From NCBI GenBank assembly GCA_019429205.1, contig JAHYIT010000022.1, positions 1 to 51,722 of the forward strand: DNA of 51,722 nucleotides, read 5' to 3'. The notes beneath the pieces were generated by a model. That model was not told where the DNA came from, did not search any database, and was given only the letters and a program-made list of their open reading frames with translations. Below, in pieces: positions 1-8,366 of the stretch (positions are counted from its first letter, which is position 1; each line of letters begins with the position of its first letter). This stretch comes from Mariniphaga sp. GTDB lineage: Bacteria > Bacteroidota > Bacteroidia > Bacteroidales > Prolixibacteraceae. Both the position numbers and the translations under genes were made by a program.

Positions 1-63
1 GCGCTCATTCAACATTGGAAGAACCGTTTCTATCCGTGCTTTTATAATGTCATCTTTTTCCAT
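1..63 (-). CDS. Transposase N-terminus, ISAzo13-like (partial)
   Basis: Reading the minus strand from an ATG at 63-61 gives 21 codons (MEKDDIIKARIETVLPMLNE..., then Arg) running off the window edge. The pattern of a short acidic start, then I-K-x-R-[IF]-E-x-[VL]-L-P-x-L-[ND]-E-R resembles the N-terminus of ISAzo13-family transposases, which move a DNA segment by a DDE mechanism. Only the first 21 residues are visible, so this rests on motif memory alone. Its position, divergent from a recombinase that lacks its N-terminal half, fits an insertion-sequence end lying in 64-116. Alternative: an unrelated small gene. Confidence 0.4.
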   Translation of the reverse strand, partial: MEKDDIIKARIETVLPMLNER

Positions 64-116
64 TGTCTTTTTTGACAAAGGTAACTTTTTTATTTATATT
101 TTGAGTATATTAATTA

Positions 117-497
117 TTGACAATTCCTAAAAAAGATCGTTATACACCATTGGCAAAAAAAACATTGAATTATTTTGTGGACTACCTGAAAGAATATCCG
201 GTGAAAGAATGGCTTTTTGAGGGAAGAAAGGGCAATCAGTACAGTGTGGAAAGTATTTACAACGTAATTAAAGATAAAGCATCGGCGGCCGGTATCAATA
301 AAAAGGTATATCCCCATATTATGCGCCACAGCTTTGCAACGCATTGTTTGGAACAGGGAATAGACTTAAGGTACATACAGGTGTGGCTTGGTCACGAGAG
401 TTCAAAAACCACGGAAATATACACCCATGTTTCAAAAATAAATTTTGACAAATTTAAAAATCCGCTGGATGAATTATTTTCTGACCCGAAAGGTTAA
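117..497 (+). pseudogene. Tyrosine recombinase (XerC/D-like integrase), 5' part missing
   Basis: This is the C-terminal catalytic half of a phage-integrase-family site-specific recombinase. Visible active-site motifs are H-x-x-R (HIMRHSFATH), L-G-H (LGHESSKTTEIYTH) and the nucleophile Tyr inside EIYTHV. Family members are about 300-400 residues with an N-terminal SAM-like DNA-binding domain and a first catalytic Arg; both are absent. Homology starts abruptly at KKDRYTPLAKK, a stop (TAA at 111-113) lies just upstream in frame, and the only start is a TTG at 117. I conclude the 5' half was removed, most likely by the element whose transposase starts at 63. The integron-integrase-specific insertion before the HxxR box is absent, so this is not IntI. 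Confidence 0.8.
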
Positions 498-577
498 AGG
501 AACTACTTATTATTTCCAAATAATGGGAATATATGTACTTTTACATAGTCGAAATATAAGTAATACATTTACAACAA

Positions 578-586
578 CGTTATGCA
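578..586 (+). other. GTTATGC core site at left edge of a cassette-like unit
   Basis: The nonamer CGTTATGCA occurs here and again at 1930-1938, bracketing the 608-1840 gene. It resembles the R' core of integron recombination sites (GTTRRRY, one position off). No convincing inverted partner or stem was found upstream of this copy, so it may be an attI-like site or the right end of a degraded attC. The implied cassette would run from 580 to 1931. Confidence 0.35.
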
Positions 587-607
587 TTATATTAAAGAGA
601 GTAACGA

Positions 608-1840
608 ATGTTAAAGGAAATATTTCAAATAATATCATTTTATGACAAAGTACGTTGGAATTCGATTTCCAATTACAATTTGATAAACTTCTATAAAACA
701 GACCTTAGTGATGATACAAAACTACTTACTCATTGGCTTTGTTACATCTCAGACAGACAAATGGCATTTGAACGAATTTGGGAAGTCGGGGGATTTGTTT
801 TTTCTGAACTATCCAATAATTTCAAAGAAAATGGCGACTTGAATTTGTTAAATCCAAATCACCCAAATAGTTTTATAAAGAAAAACGAGAAGGGTGGATA
901 TACTTTTATAAGTAATTCAATAGTAGATGGAAATTCAATTTTGAAAAAATCGTATGGATACAATGAAACAGATATGGTTGAATTTACTCCACGATATTAT
1001 CCATCTGATTATTATTCAATTCTCTTCACATTTGACATTTTACGTGAATACAATTTTTCATTGACTAATTATATCGCAGTTCAAATAAATAAATACAGAG
1101 AAAATGATGATTTAATTCAACGAGTTTTATTCTCACTTTATCTTTTAACCTATTTTGAAATAGGGCAACCAAGCAAAACAAATATTGCAGACTTTGACGG
1201 AAATATAAAAAAATCAAAAAATAGAGCAAAAAAAGTCAAAGCAATATTAATCGATAGTTTTGAAAAAGAATTTATGAATTTCAAGAAAGACATAATATTC
1301 AATCAAAAAAGGGCTTGGTGTAGTTTAAGAGATTTTTTTAAATCACCAGAATTTAATTCATATTTTAAAAGTGCATTAAGAGAAGAAAATATTGACTTTG
1401 AAGAATTAGAATTGTTTTCATTAAGATCGTTTCAACAATTTGAACTACCCGGAGATGTATGGAATAACAACTCGAAATTCAGAAATTGTATTCTTGAAAA
1501 CACTGAATATGAAAAATCAAAAAAGAGCCTAAATAAAATTCTCCGAGATTATTTTGAAAAAAGCAAAGACTATTTGGGAAATACTTACCCAGAACAATTT
1601 GATATAACATTTGATTTTGTTCCAAGAATGTGTGAAAATAATAATTGTGATATATGCCCGATTGGATTAATAAAAGGAAACGAAAAATCTGACTTTGAAA
1701 AAACCTGCGTTATTGACACAAAATATTATTGCCCAGTGGCATTAACAAATTGTAATTATAAAATTGAATGTAATGGAAAAGAATGCGATTTGTTAAAAAA
1801 TACAATGCCTAACAAAAAATATAGTGCATTTGGCATATAG
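608..1840 (+). CDS. Uncharacterised protein with Cys-rich C-terminus
   Basis: The product is 410 residues with no signal peptide and no membrane segment, so probably cytosolic. The N-terminal two thirds look mostly helical and rich in aromatic residues (for example LLTHWLCYISDRQMAFERIW), and the central RAWCSLRDFFKSPEF stretch looks conserved-family-like. The last 70 residues hold nine cysteines in spaced groups (CENNNCDIC, then single Cys, then CNGKEC), suggesting a metal- or Fe-S-binding tail. I recognise no function. The gene is much more AT-rich than the housekeeping genes to its right, and it ends inside an attC-like palindrome, so it reads as a captured cassette gene. Such genes often have defence or stress roles, but nothing here demonstrates that. 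Confidence 0.75.
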   Translation: MLKEIFQIISFYDKVRWNSISNYNLINFYKTDLSDDTKLLTHWLCYISDRQMAFERIWEVGGFVFSELSNNFKENGDLNLLNPNHPNSFIKKNEKGGYTFISNSIVDGNSILKKSYGYNETDMVEFTPRYYPSDYYSILFTFDILREYNFSLTNYIAVQINKYRENDDLIQRVLFSLYLLTYFEIGQPSKTNIADFDGNIKKSKNRAKKVKAILIDSFEKEFMNFKKDIIFNQKRAWCSLRDFFKSPEFNSYFKSALREENIDFEELELFSLRSFQQFELPGDVWNNNSKFRNCILENTEYEKSKKSLNKILRDYFEKSKDYLGNTYPEQFDITFDFVPRMCENNNCDICPIGLIKGNEKSDFEKTCVIDTKYYCPVALTNCNYKIECNGKECDLLKNTMPNKKYSAFGI

Positions 1841-1938
1841 TACTAAAAATGAAGATTATAGCAATAAATATACATGTTAGTAAATTTAAAATTTGGAGTG
1901 TTGAAATGCCAAACGCACCATATTCAAACCGTTATGCA
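1806..1938 (+). repeat. attC-like imperfect palindrome (integron-type site)
   Basis: The left part has TGCCTAAC at 1806-1813, matching the R'' consensus RYYYAAC; the right end has GTTATGCA at 1931-1938 (R'-like); the two are complementary with one mismatch. Inside, GTGCATTTGGCAT (1824-1836) pairs with ATGCCAAACGCAC (1906-1918) with a single mismatch, in the place of the L''/L' boxes. The spacers between R and L boxes are 10 and 12 nt, and the loop is 69 nt. Total 133 bp is within the known range for attC sites (about 57-141 bp). The site overlaps the 3' end of the upstream gene, as in gene cassettes. The R' box deviates from GTTRRRY at one base. Confidence 0.5.
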
Positions 1939-1972
1939 CAAGGCTATTAAGATTCATTAAAACAATTTTAAA

Positions 1973-2797
1973 ATGAACATCTATATTTTTAGACCTAATA
2001 TTAAAAAACTTGAATCGAAAAAAGATATTCAGGGATTAATTGATGTATTGCGCTATAAAAATAAAACTATCTACCTAAATGCTCGACAATCAATTACTAA
2101 TTTATTGCCCAAAATTATTAATGATGAATTTTTAGTAGCTTTTTTAATTGAAGCACTTGGTAGTGACAAAAAATCAATTTACAATACTGTTTCAGATATT
2201 TTAGTTGAAAATATTAATATCATTTCACCTGTAATTATATCAGCTTTAAAAAATGCCTCTCCAAAAATTAAATGGAGAAGTACAGAAATATGTGGAAGAA
2301 CTAAATTTGTTGGAGCAATAAAAGCAATTGGTTATAATTTATTAAACGATGAAAATGATGAGGTAAAAGACGCTTCAAAATGGGCTCTTGAAAAAATTAA
2401 TAATACTGAAGCGCAAGATTATTTGATTAAAGCTAAATTTAATCGCAAACATTATGAAAGGTTAGAATACAATACATCTAACGAATTAGAAAGCTCAAAT
2501 GAAAAGTCAAAATATGATGAATCTAATGAATCAGAAAGCCCAAATCAAAAAGAAATGACACTTTTGGAAGCTACTGAACAAGCGATTCGTTTTGGAGCCA
2601 AAGAAGTAGGAACTAGCATAATGCATTATAATATAGAAGATTTTATTAATGTGGCGACTGAATATATGTCTATGTATCCAAATCGAAAAGACGGATGGAT
2701 AATATCTAAGAAACCAGGAAAACCAGGAAGTATGGGGCGACTTATCCGCTATGAACAAGGGAGGGATGATATGTTCTGGAGTTTTGACTTGTATTGA
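1973..2797 (+). CDS. HEAT-repeat-like protein, function unknown
   Basis: The product is 274 residues without signal peptide. Residues 15-150 consist of paired amphipathic helices (LIDVLRYKN..., FLVAFLIEALGSDKK, VISALKNASPKIKWRS, NDEVKDASKWALEKI) typical of HEAT/armadillo-like repeats, which usually mediate protein contacts. Residues 165-195 are a low-complexity Asn/Glu/Ser/Lys linker, followed by a separate 80-residue C-terminal domain (LLEATEQAIRFGAKEVG... to the end) that I do not recognise. AT-rich like the gene before it. It follows the attC-like site by 35 bp, so it could be a second cassette gene, but no second palindrome is seen after its stop. Confidence 0.7.
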   Translation: MNIYIFRPNIKKLESKKDIQGLIDVLRYKNKTIYLNARQSITNLLPKIINDEFLVAFLIEALGSDKKSIYNTVSDILVENINIISPVIISALKNASPKIKWRSTEICGRTKFVGAIKAIGYNLLNDENDEVKDASKWALEKINNTEAQDYLIKAKFNRKHYERLEYNTSNELESSNEKSKYDESNESESPNQKEMTLLEATEQAIRFGAKEVGTSIMHYNIEDFINVATEYMSMYPNRKDGWIISKKPGKPGSMGRLIRYEQGRDDMFWSFDLY

Positions 2798-2807
2798 ATT
2801 GTAAAGT

Positions 2808-3536
2808 TTAGTTAATCTTCATATGATTATTGTCAAAATTTTTACTGCTGATGCTGCGTTTCCCGTCTTCCTTCGGGAAAGTGGTAATGCGGGCGTGGTT
2901 GGCATGTGCCGAAACGTAACCGTCGGGGATTCGGATAGCGATCCAAACGGCCCCTTTGTTTTTGTTTATTTGCTCTCCGTTTTGGCTGTTCACCTCCAAT
3001 TCGGTCCCCTTTCCAATTAACTCCATAATCCAAACTTCGTTGGGATCGCCAATAGAGAATGACTCGCCCGAGCTGGCATAGCCGTGTTCTGCAATCAGTT
3101 CTGCAATCACTTTAATGGCTTCGCGGGCAGTTTTGGCCCGCTGGGTAGCCAGAAACATCAGTGCGGCATAGTCCATCAGGCCGGTGGTGTCCACCAGTTC
3201 GCTGCGACCGCCAAAAGTGGATTCGCCAATGGCCACCTGGTGTTCGTTCATAAAACCAACCGTTTGGTAGGTGTATGGAACCTGGGGTATCTGTCCCAGC
3301 GGTTCGGCTGTGCTGCGATCGTAAATGGTAACCATGCTTCCTTCGGGCCAGTGTGTAGCCGGACTAAAGTATAGTTCGCCATACCGTATGTGCGAATCTG
3401 CTGCGTAGGTAATCATTGTTGAGCCATCAGCCGAAGCCCCTTTGGTTACCAGAAAATTGGTACAGGCTTTTACCGGAGAAATGAAAAATCCTGACAGAAA
3501 TACCAGAATCAGACCAATGCGAATATATGTTTTCAT
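2808..3536 (-). pseudogene. C69-family dipeptidase, C-terminal half missing
   Basis: Members of this family are secreted N-terminal-nucleophile peptidases of roughly 500-600 residues that use the Cys exposed after the signal peptide. Here the start is the ATG at 3536 (MKTYIRIGLILVFLSGFF..., a signal peptide), followed by A-C-T-N-F-L-V with the nucleophile Cys. Family motifs continue (ASADGSTMITYAADSH, MNEHQVAIGESTFGG, SSGESFSIGDPNEVWIMELI, GYVSAHANHARITTFP) up to ISSKNFD, near 2838, where the protein normally continues. It instead ends after eight unrelated residues. The break coincides with the edge of the AT-rich island at 1-2830, so the 3' half was probably lost on insertion. A product may be made but should lack half the fold. 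Confidence 0.75.
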
Positions 3537-3635
3537 AATGATGAATTTTTTTGAGATGGTATGACTTGCAGTCATGCTACCACTTATTTCTAAACAATTA
3601 AAATTTTATCTTCTGAATTTCAATAGATTCAGCTT

Positions 3636-3661
3636 AAAAAAATGTCCCGAAAATACGGGAC
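3636..3661 (-). terminator. Rho-independent terminator for the pirin gene
   Basis: Read on the minus strand, GTCCCG and CGGGAC form a 6-bp stem around a 6-nt loop, followed by a run of seven T. It lies about 48 nt past the pirin stop and so would end an uvrA-pirin transcript. Confidence 0.65.
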
Positions 3662-3708
3662 GAGGGCAAAAATAATTAAAAAGGAGAAACAGGCAAATGA
3701 CTTAAAAA

Positions 3709-4725
3709 TTACGGAATCTCTTCTTTTCCGTTGGCATATTTGGCAAACCGTCCTTTTTCGCGCGGATGGACATTGTCGTGCCGCTCCCATGGCCAGCCGC
3801 CGAACTGCGTTTTGCGGTAATCGGCAAATGCCTGGTGGATTTCTGCCGCGGTATTCATAACAAACGGCCCGTGCTGAACAACCGGTTCGTCAATTGGCAT
3901 TCCCTGAAGCAGCAGCAAAAAGGCATCTTCATTTCCGTTTTCAATAATCACCTGCTGGTCAGCCAGCAATTCAAGCGATTGATAGGGCTGAATGTCCATT
4001 CCTGCGATTTTAAGCTCCGGACCTTTGTAAAAATAGAGCGTTCGGTTTACTTCCGGAGAAGCTGTTGGAACTGTCCATTTGGCGCGGGCTTCCATTTTGA
4101 TGAGCCAGATGCCCACCTCGTTTTCCGGATTTGCAGCCCATGAGTCGGGTGCAGGATGTGGAGCAGCAGTTTCACCCATTTTGCCGGCAATGAGGGTGAT
4201 TTCGGTCTTTTTGTTGTTGCTATCGGTTTCGGTAACTACCGGAATATCTTCTGCCCAAAGCATGGTGTAAAACGGTTCGGCAAACTTTTTGGCGCGCGGC
4301 AGGTTCAGCCAAATCTGGAACAATTCCAGCGGATTTTCATCTTCTTTGTTCAGCAACGGAAACATTTCGGCATGTTGCAGGCCCGCTCCTGCAGTCATCC
4401 ACTGCACATCTCCGTTTCCGTACCTTCCTGCTGCTCCGTGCGAATCGGAATGGTCCACAAAACCGTTCAACACAACAGTTACGGTTTCGAAACCCCGATG
4501 CGGGTGTGCCGGAAAACCGGGAATTTTTTCACCGTGGTACATGCGCCAACCATCTTTTGTGGTGAAATCCTGTCCAAGATTTCTACCTGCAAGCGAAGCA
4601 GCAGGCCCCATCTGTTCATTTCCTTTCGGATAATTATCTAAATGATGGACACAAAATAAAAACGGGTCGCTGGTGTTCCACATAAATCCCAGCGGTTTGA
4701 TGTTACTTATTAATTTGTTGTACAT
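3709..4725 (-). CDS. Pirin-family cupin protein
   Basis: The product is 338 residues with the two-cupin architecture of pirins. The metal-binding signature is present: HPHRGFETVT (two His) and, after HSDSHGAAGRYGNGDVQWMT, the GAGLQHAEMF segment (His and Glu), which together form the non-haem iron site known in this family. Some bacterial pirins act as quercetin dioxygenases and others modulate enzymes or transcription; the sequence does not say which. It has no signal peptide, so cytosolic. It starts 22 bp after the uvrA stop on the same strand, with no promoter visible between, so it is probably co-transcribed with uvrA, and a hairpin terminator follows. Confidence 0.9.
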   Translation of the reverse strand: MYNKLISNIKPLGFMWNTSDPFLFCVHHLDNYPKGNEQMGPAASLAGRNLGQDFTTKDGWRMYHGEKIPGFPAHPHRGFETVTVVLNGFVDHSDSHGAAGRYGNGDVQWMTAGAGLQHAEMFPLLNKEDENPLELFQIWLNLPRAKKFAEPFYTMLWAEDIPVVTETDSNNKKTEITLIAGKMGETAAPHPAPDSWAANPENEVGIWLIKMEARAKWTVPTASPEVNRTLYFYKGPELKIAGMDIQPYQSLELLADQQVIIENGNEDAFLLLLQGMPIDEPVVQHGPFVMNTAAEIHQAFADYRKTQFGGWPWERHDNVHPREKGRFAKYANGKEEIP

Positions 4726-4747
4726 GGTTTCTTTTTTTTTGACGGCT

Positions 4748-7552
4748 TTAAATTACCAATTTTTCTTTTAATGCCATTCCAGTAAATGATTTTTCCTGTT
4801 TTATCAATTCTTCGGGTGTGCCGGCAAATACCAGTTCGCCGCCTTTATCGCCGCCTTCGGGCCCCAAATCAATTACCCAGTCGGCAGATTTAATTATTTC
4901 CAGATTGTGCTCAATAATAATAATGGAATGGCCGCGGGAAATGAGTGCATTAAATGAGTCGAGCAGTTTGCGGATATCGTGAAAGTGAAGTCCTGAAGTA
5001 GGCTCATCAAAAATGAAAAGGGTAGGGGAATCTTTCTCCTGCGCCAGAAATGAAGCCAGTTTTACACGCTGACTTTCGCCGCCTGAAAGCGTGCTTGAGG
5101 ATTGTCCTAGTTTTACATATCCAAGACCGACGTCCTGCAGGGGTTTTAACCGCTTTACTATTTTCTTCTCAACAGATAATTTCCCTTCCGAAAACAGTTC
5201 TACCGCTTGGTTTACCGTTAGATTCAGAATATCGTCGATGTTTTTGTCTTTGTAGTGTACATCCAGAATATCTTCCTTGAAACGCTTCCCGCCGCAGCTT
5301 TCGCAAACCAGGTAAACATCGGCCAGAAACTGCATTTCAACTTTAATGGTTCCTTCGCCCTGGCACTCGTCGCAACGGCCGCCATCCACATTAAACGAAA
5401 AGTGCGACGGTTTCAGTCCCTGAATTTTTGAGGCCTGCTGCTCGGAATACAATTTCCGGATTTCGTCGTAGGCTTTTAAATAGGTTACCGGATTGGAACG
5501 CGACGATTTTCCAATGGGATTCTGGTCGATAAATTCTATGGCAGAAATCATTTTATAATCACCTTTTACCGCGTCGTGATGGCCGGTTCTTTCGCCGTAA
5601 CCACCCTTTATTTTGGTTAACGCCGGAAACAGAATTTTGGATACCAGCGATGATTTTCCCGAACCACTTACTCCGGTAACCACCGTAAGCGTATTCAGCG
5701 GAAATTTGACGGTCAGGTTTTTCAGGTTATTTTCACGGGCGCCGAGTATTTCGATGAAATTTGTCCACTTGCGCCGCTGTTTGGGCACTTCAATTTTTTC
5801 AACTCCGGTGAGGTATTTTGTAGTGAGGCTTTCCGGTTTTTTCTCCAATTCTTCGTGCGTTCCCTGAAAAACCACCTCACCGCCATGCTGGCCGGCAAAT
5901 GGCCCGATGTCGATAACCTGGTCGGCTGCACGGATGATTTCCTCGTCGTGTTCTACCACAAAAACCGTGTTGCCGATTTTTTGTAACCTTTTTAATACTT
6001 TAATAAGCCGTTGTGTATCGCGTGAATGCAGGCCTATGCTGGGTTCATCCAGAATATAAAGTGAACCCACCAAACTGCTGCCCAGCGATGTGGCCAGGTT
6101 GATCCGCTGCGATTCTCCTCCAGAAAGGCTTGAAGAAAGGCGGTTTAGTGTGAGGTAACCCAAACCCACATCACAAAGGAAAATGAGTCGGTTTTTTATT
6201 TCGATGAGGATACGTTTGGCAATTGCCTGATCGTGGTCACTCAGTTGCAATCCTTCAAAAAATGTTTTTAATTCTGAAACCGGCATAAGAACCAGCTCTT
6301 GAATTGATTTGCCAGTTACTTTTACATAACCAGCCTCTTTTTTCAACCGGGAACCTTTACATTCCGGGCAGGTGGTTTTTCCACGGTAGCGCGAAAGCAT
6401 CACCCGGTATTGAATTTTATAACTTTTTTCTTCAAGGTATTTAAAAAATTGGTTCAGCCCTTTAAAATGACGATTGCCAGTCCAAAGCAATTGTTTCTGC
6501 TCGTCTGAAAGTTCGTAAAATGGTTTGTGGATGGGAAAGCCAAACTGGTTGGCAGAATAAATAAGCTGGTCTTTCCACTTGCTCATTTTTTCACCCCGCC
6601 AGCACACAACGGCATCCTGATAAATGGAAAGCGATTTGTTGGGAATAACCAGGTCTTCGTCAATACCGATAACTTTACCGTAACCCTCGCATGTTGGGCA
6701 GGCGCCAACAGGATTATTAAAACTGAACGTATGAACTGTGGGTTCTTCAAAATCAATTCCATCGGCTTCAAACCGGTTGGAAAATCTACGAAAAAGAACT
6801 TTATCTTCTCTGAATATTTTGATAGCACATTCTCCATGTCCTTCAAAAAATGCAGTCTGTACCGAATCTGCCATCCGGCTTTGGGTATCTTCGTCAGGTT
6901 GAACGGCCACCCGGTCTATGATAACATGACATTCTCCGTTGCAAAAGTTTTCTTCGGCGGCTTCGAGCAATTCATCAATCCGTTTGACTTCGTTATTCTG
7001 TTCAAGCCTTGAAAAACCCTGCTGCATAAGCAATTCAGCCTCCTGCAGGAGCGAACGTCCGTTTTTGGGTTTTAAGGGAGAAAGAATCATTGCTTTTGTA
7101 TTTTCCGGAAAGGAAAGCAGGAAATCCACCACATCAGTTACGGTATTCCGGGCCACTTCCTTTCCCGAAACCGGAGAAATGGTTTTTCCCACACGGGCAA
7201 AAAGCAGTTTCAGGTAGTCGTAAATTTCGGTTGAAGTACCAACAGTTGAACGCGGATTGCGCGTATTTACCTTTTGTTCGATGGCAATAGCAGGCGGAAT
7301 TCCTTTAATAAAATCGACTTCAGGCTTGTTTATACGCCCTAAAAACTGCCGGGCATACGAAGAAAGGCTTTCCACATACCTCCGCTGACCCTCGGCAAAA
7401 AGGGTATCGAATGCTAATGAAGATTTACCCGAACCAGAAACTCCCGTAACCACAATGAATTGATTCAGAGGGATTTTTAAACTTATGTTTTTCAGGTTGT
7501 GAACCCTTGCATGTTCAACCTCAATGTATTTTTCTTTTATGTTTTTAGGCAT
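4748..7552 (-). CDS. uvrA: Excinuclease ABC subunit A
   Basis: UvrA is the damage-recognition ATPase of nucleotide excision repair, working with UvrB and UvrC in the cytoplasm. The product is 934 residues, normal length, with two ABC ATPase halves: Walker A GVSGSGKSS in each, signatures LSGGESQRINLA and LSGGESQRVKLA, Walker B LYILDEPSIGLH and LFIFDEPTSGLH. The C-terminal zinc module is complete (CDECQGEG... CESCGGKRF). The N-terminal module keeps only its second pair (ACPTCEGYG); the first C-x2-C pair is replaced (FSNRFEADGIDFEEP), as I remember for a common Bacteroidota UvrA clade. A second uvrA elsewhere in the genome is likely. It leads an operon with pirin. Confidence 0.95.
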   Translation of the reverse strand: MPKNIKEKYIEVEHARVHNLKNISLKIPLNQFIVVTGVSGSGKSSLAFDTLFAEGQRRYVESLSSYARQFLGRINKPEVDFIKGIPPAIAIEQKVNTRNPRSTVGTSTEIYDYLKLLFARVGKTISPVSGKEVARNTVTDVVDFLLSFPENTKAMILSPLKPKNGRSLLQEAELLMQQGFSRLEQNNEVKRIDELLEAAEENFCNGECHVIIDRVAVQPDEDTQSRMADSVQTAFFEGHGECAIKIFREDKVLFRRFSNRFEADGIDFEEPTVHTFSFNNPVGACPTCEGYGKVIGIDEDLVIPNKSLSIYQDAVVCWRGEKMSKWKDQLIYSANQFGFPIHKPFYELSDEQKQLLWTGNRHFKGLNQFFKYLEEKSYKIQYRVMLSRYRGKTTCPECKGSRLKKEAGYVKVTGKSIQELVLMPVSELKTFFEGLQLSDHDQAIAKRILIEIKNRLIFLCDVGLGYLTLNRLSSSLSGGESQRINLATSLGSSLVGSLYILDEPSIGLHSRDTQRLIKVLKRLQKIGNTVFVVEHDEEIIRAADQVIDIGPFAGQHGGEVVFQGTHEELEKKPESLTTKYLTGVEKIEVPKQRRKWTNFIEILGARENNLKNLTVKFPLNTLTVVTGVSGSGKSSLVSKILFPALTKIKGGYGERTGHHDAVKGDYKMISAIEFIDQNPIGKSSRSNPVTYLKAYDEIRKLYSEQQASKIQGLKPSHFSFNVDGGRCDECQGEGTIKVEMQFLADVYLVCESCGGKRFKEDILDVHYKDKNIDDILNLTVNQAVELFSEGKLSVEKKIVKRLKPLQDVGLGYVKLGQSSSTLSGGESQRVKLASFLAQEKDSPTLFIFDEPTSGLHFHDIRKLLDSFNALISRGHSIIIIEHNLEIIKSADWVIDLGPEGGDKGGELVFAGTPEELIKQEKSFTGMALKEKLVI

Positions 7553-7626
7553 GGCCTGAATGGAATTCGTAGAAATTTGTTAAAAAAACTTGTTTATTTC
7601 GGTAAAATGTTTCATTTTTACCCGTG

Positions 7627-7654
7627 CAAAATTAAATAAATAGTTTTACTTCAA
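7627..7654 (-). promoter_or_regulatory. Candidate promoter for uvrA
   Basis: On the minus strand TTG (7654-7652) is followed after 17 bp by TAATTTTG (7634-7627), matching the Bacteroidota -33/-7 pattern (TTTG, TAnnTTTG). The predicted leader would be about 65-70 nt. Motif match only. Confidence 0.5.
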
Positions 7655-7712
7655 CTTAAAATTGATGCCTATCGAATAAATTTACTTTTTGTTTACAATT
7701 AAATAGAAGGTA

Positions 7713-8306
7713 ATGTTCAGGACAAATGCACTGAACGACAATGAGCTCGTTCAACGTTTTATCGAAGGCGATCAAAATTCACTGGAAATTTTAATTTATC
7801 GTCATAAAAGCAGAGTGTATTCTTACATTTTGCTGATTGTAAAAAATCAGGAACTGGCAGAAGATATCTTCCAGGAGACATTTATTAAGGTTATTCGCTC
7901 CCTTAAAAGAGGGAAATATGTAGAAAACGGAAAATTTGTTTCCTGGGTTTTGCGAATTTCCCATAACCTGATTATCGATCATTTCAGGAAGGAAAAATTG
8001 CAGGGTACCATTTCCAATGACAGTCTTGATGTGGATATTTTCAATTCGCAGAAATTTTCTGATTTCACCATTGAAGATGAAATGGTAAATAACCAGATTT
8101 TGAGTGAAGTGAAAGAACTCATTAAAGAACTTCCGGAAGATCAGCAGCAGGTTATTTACATGCGCCATTACATGGACTTGAGTTTTAAGGAAATTGCGGA
8201 ACAGACTGACGTGAGCATTAATACAGCTTTGGGCCGGATGCGGTACGCGTTGATTAACCTGCGAAAGCTCATAAAAGAGAAAAAACTGGAACTCACCCGC
8301 ATTTAA
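7713..8306 (+). CDS. ECF-type RNA polymerase sigma factor
   Basis: The product is 197 residues with sigma-70 region 2 at about 25-95 (LIYRHKSRVYSYILLIVKNQ, AEDIFQETFIKV, ISHNLIIDHFR) and region 4 at about 135-185 (LPEDQQQVIYMRHYMDLSFKEIAE, then a helix-turn-helix VSINTALGRMRYAL). It directs RNA polymerase to a dedicated promoter set. No anti-sigma factor or SusC/D pair is adjacent, so the usual FecI-like sugar or siderophore role is not indicated. It is divergent from uvrA and followed closely by a small conserved-looking gene. Confidence 0.9.
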   Translation: MFRTNALNDNELVQRFIEGDQNSLEILIYRHKSRVYSYILLIVKNQELAEDIFQETFIKVIRSLKRGKYVENGKFVSWVLRISHNLIIDHFRKEKLQGTISNDSLDVDIFNSQKFSDFTIEDEMVNNQILSEVKELIKELPEDQQQVIYMRHYMDLSFKEIAEQTDVSINTALGRMRYALINLRKLIKEKKLELTRI

Positions 8307-8366
8307 CTTTTGTTAACACAATAACTGTAAGGCAAGGGGCGTTCTGTTGTAAATAATTTATTAAGA

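Noticed and set aside
117-497. Integron integrase (IntI)
   Set aside because: The IntI-specific insertion ahead of the HxxR box is absent; the sequence matches ordinary Xer-like recombinases. The attC-like site nearby therefore has no cognate integrase in view.
445-645. 66-codon ORF after the recombinase
   Set aside because: It overlaps both the recombinase end and the start of the next gene in another frame, with no coding signal.
4156-4641. 161-codon plus-strand ORF opposite the pirin gene
   Set aside because: It is an antisense shadow of a well-supported gene; the same applies to the other long ORFs opposite uvrA, the NuoEF fusion, the V-ATPase subunits and the FtsX permease.
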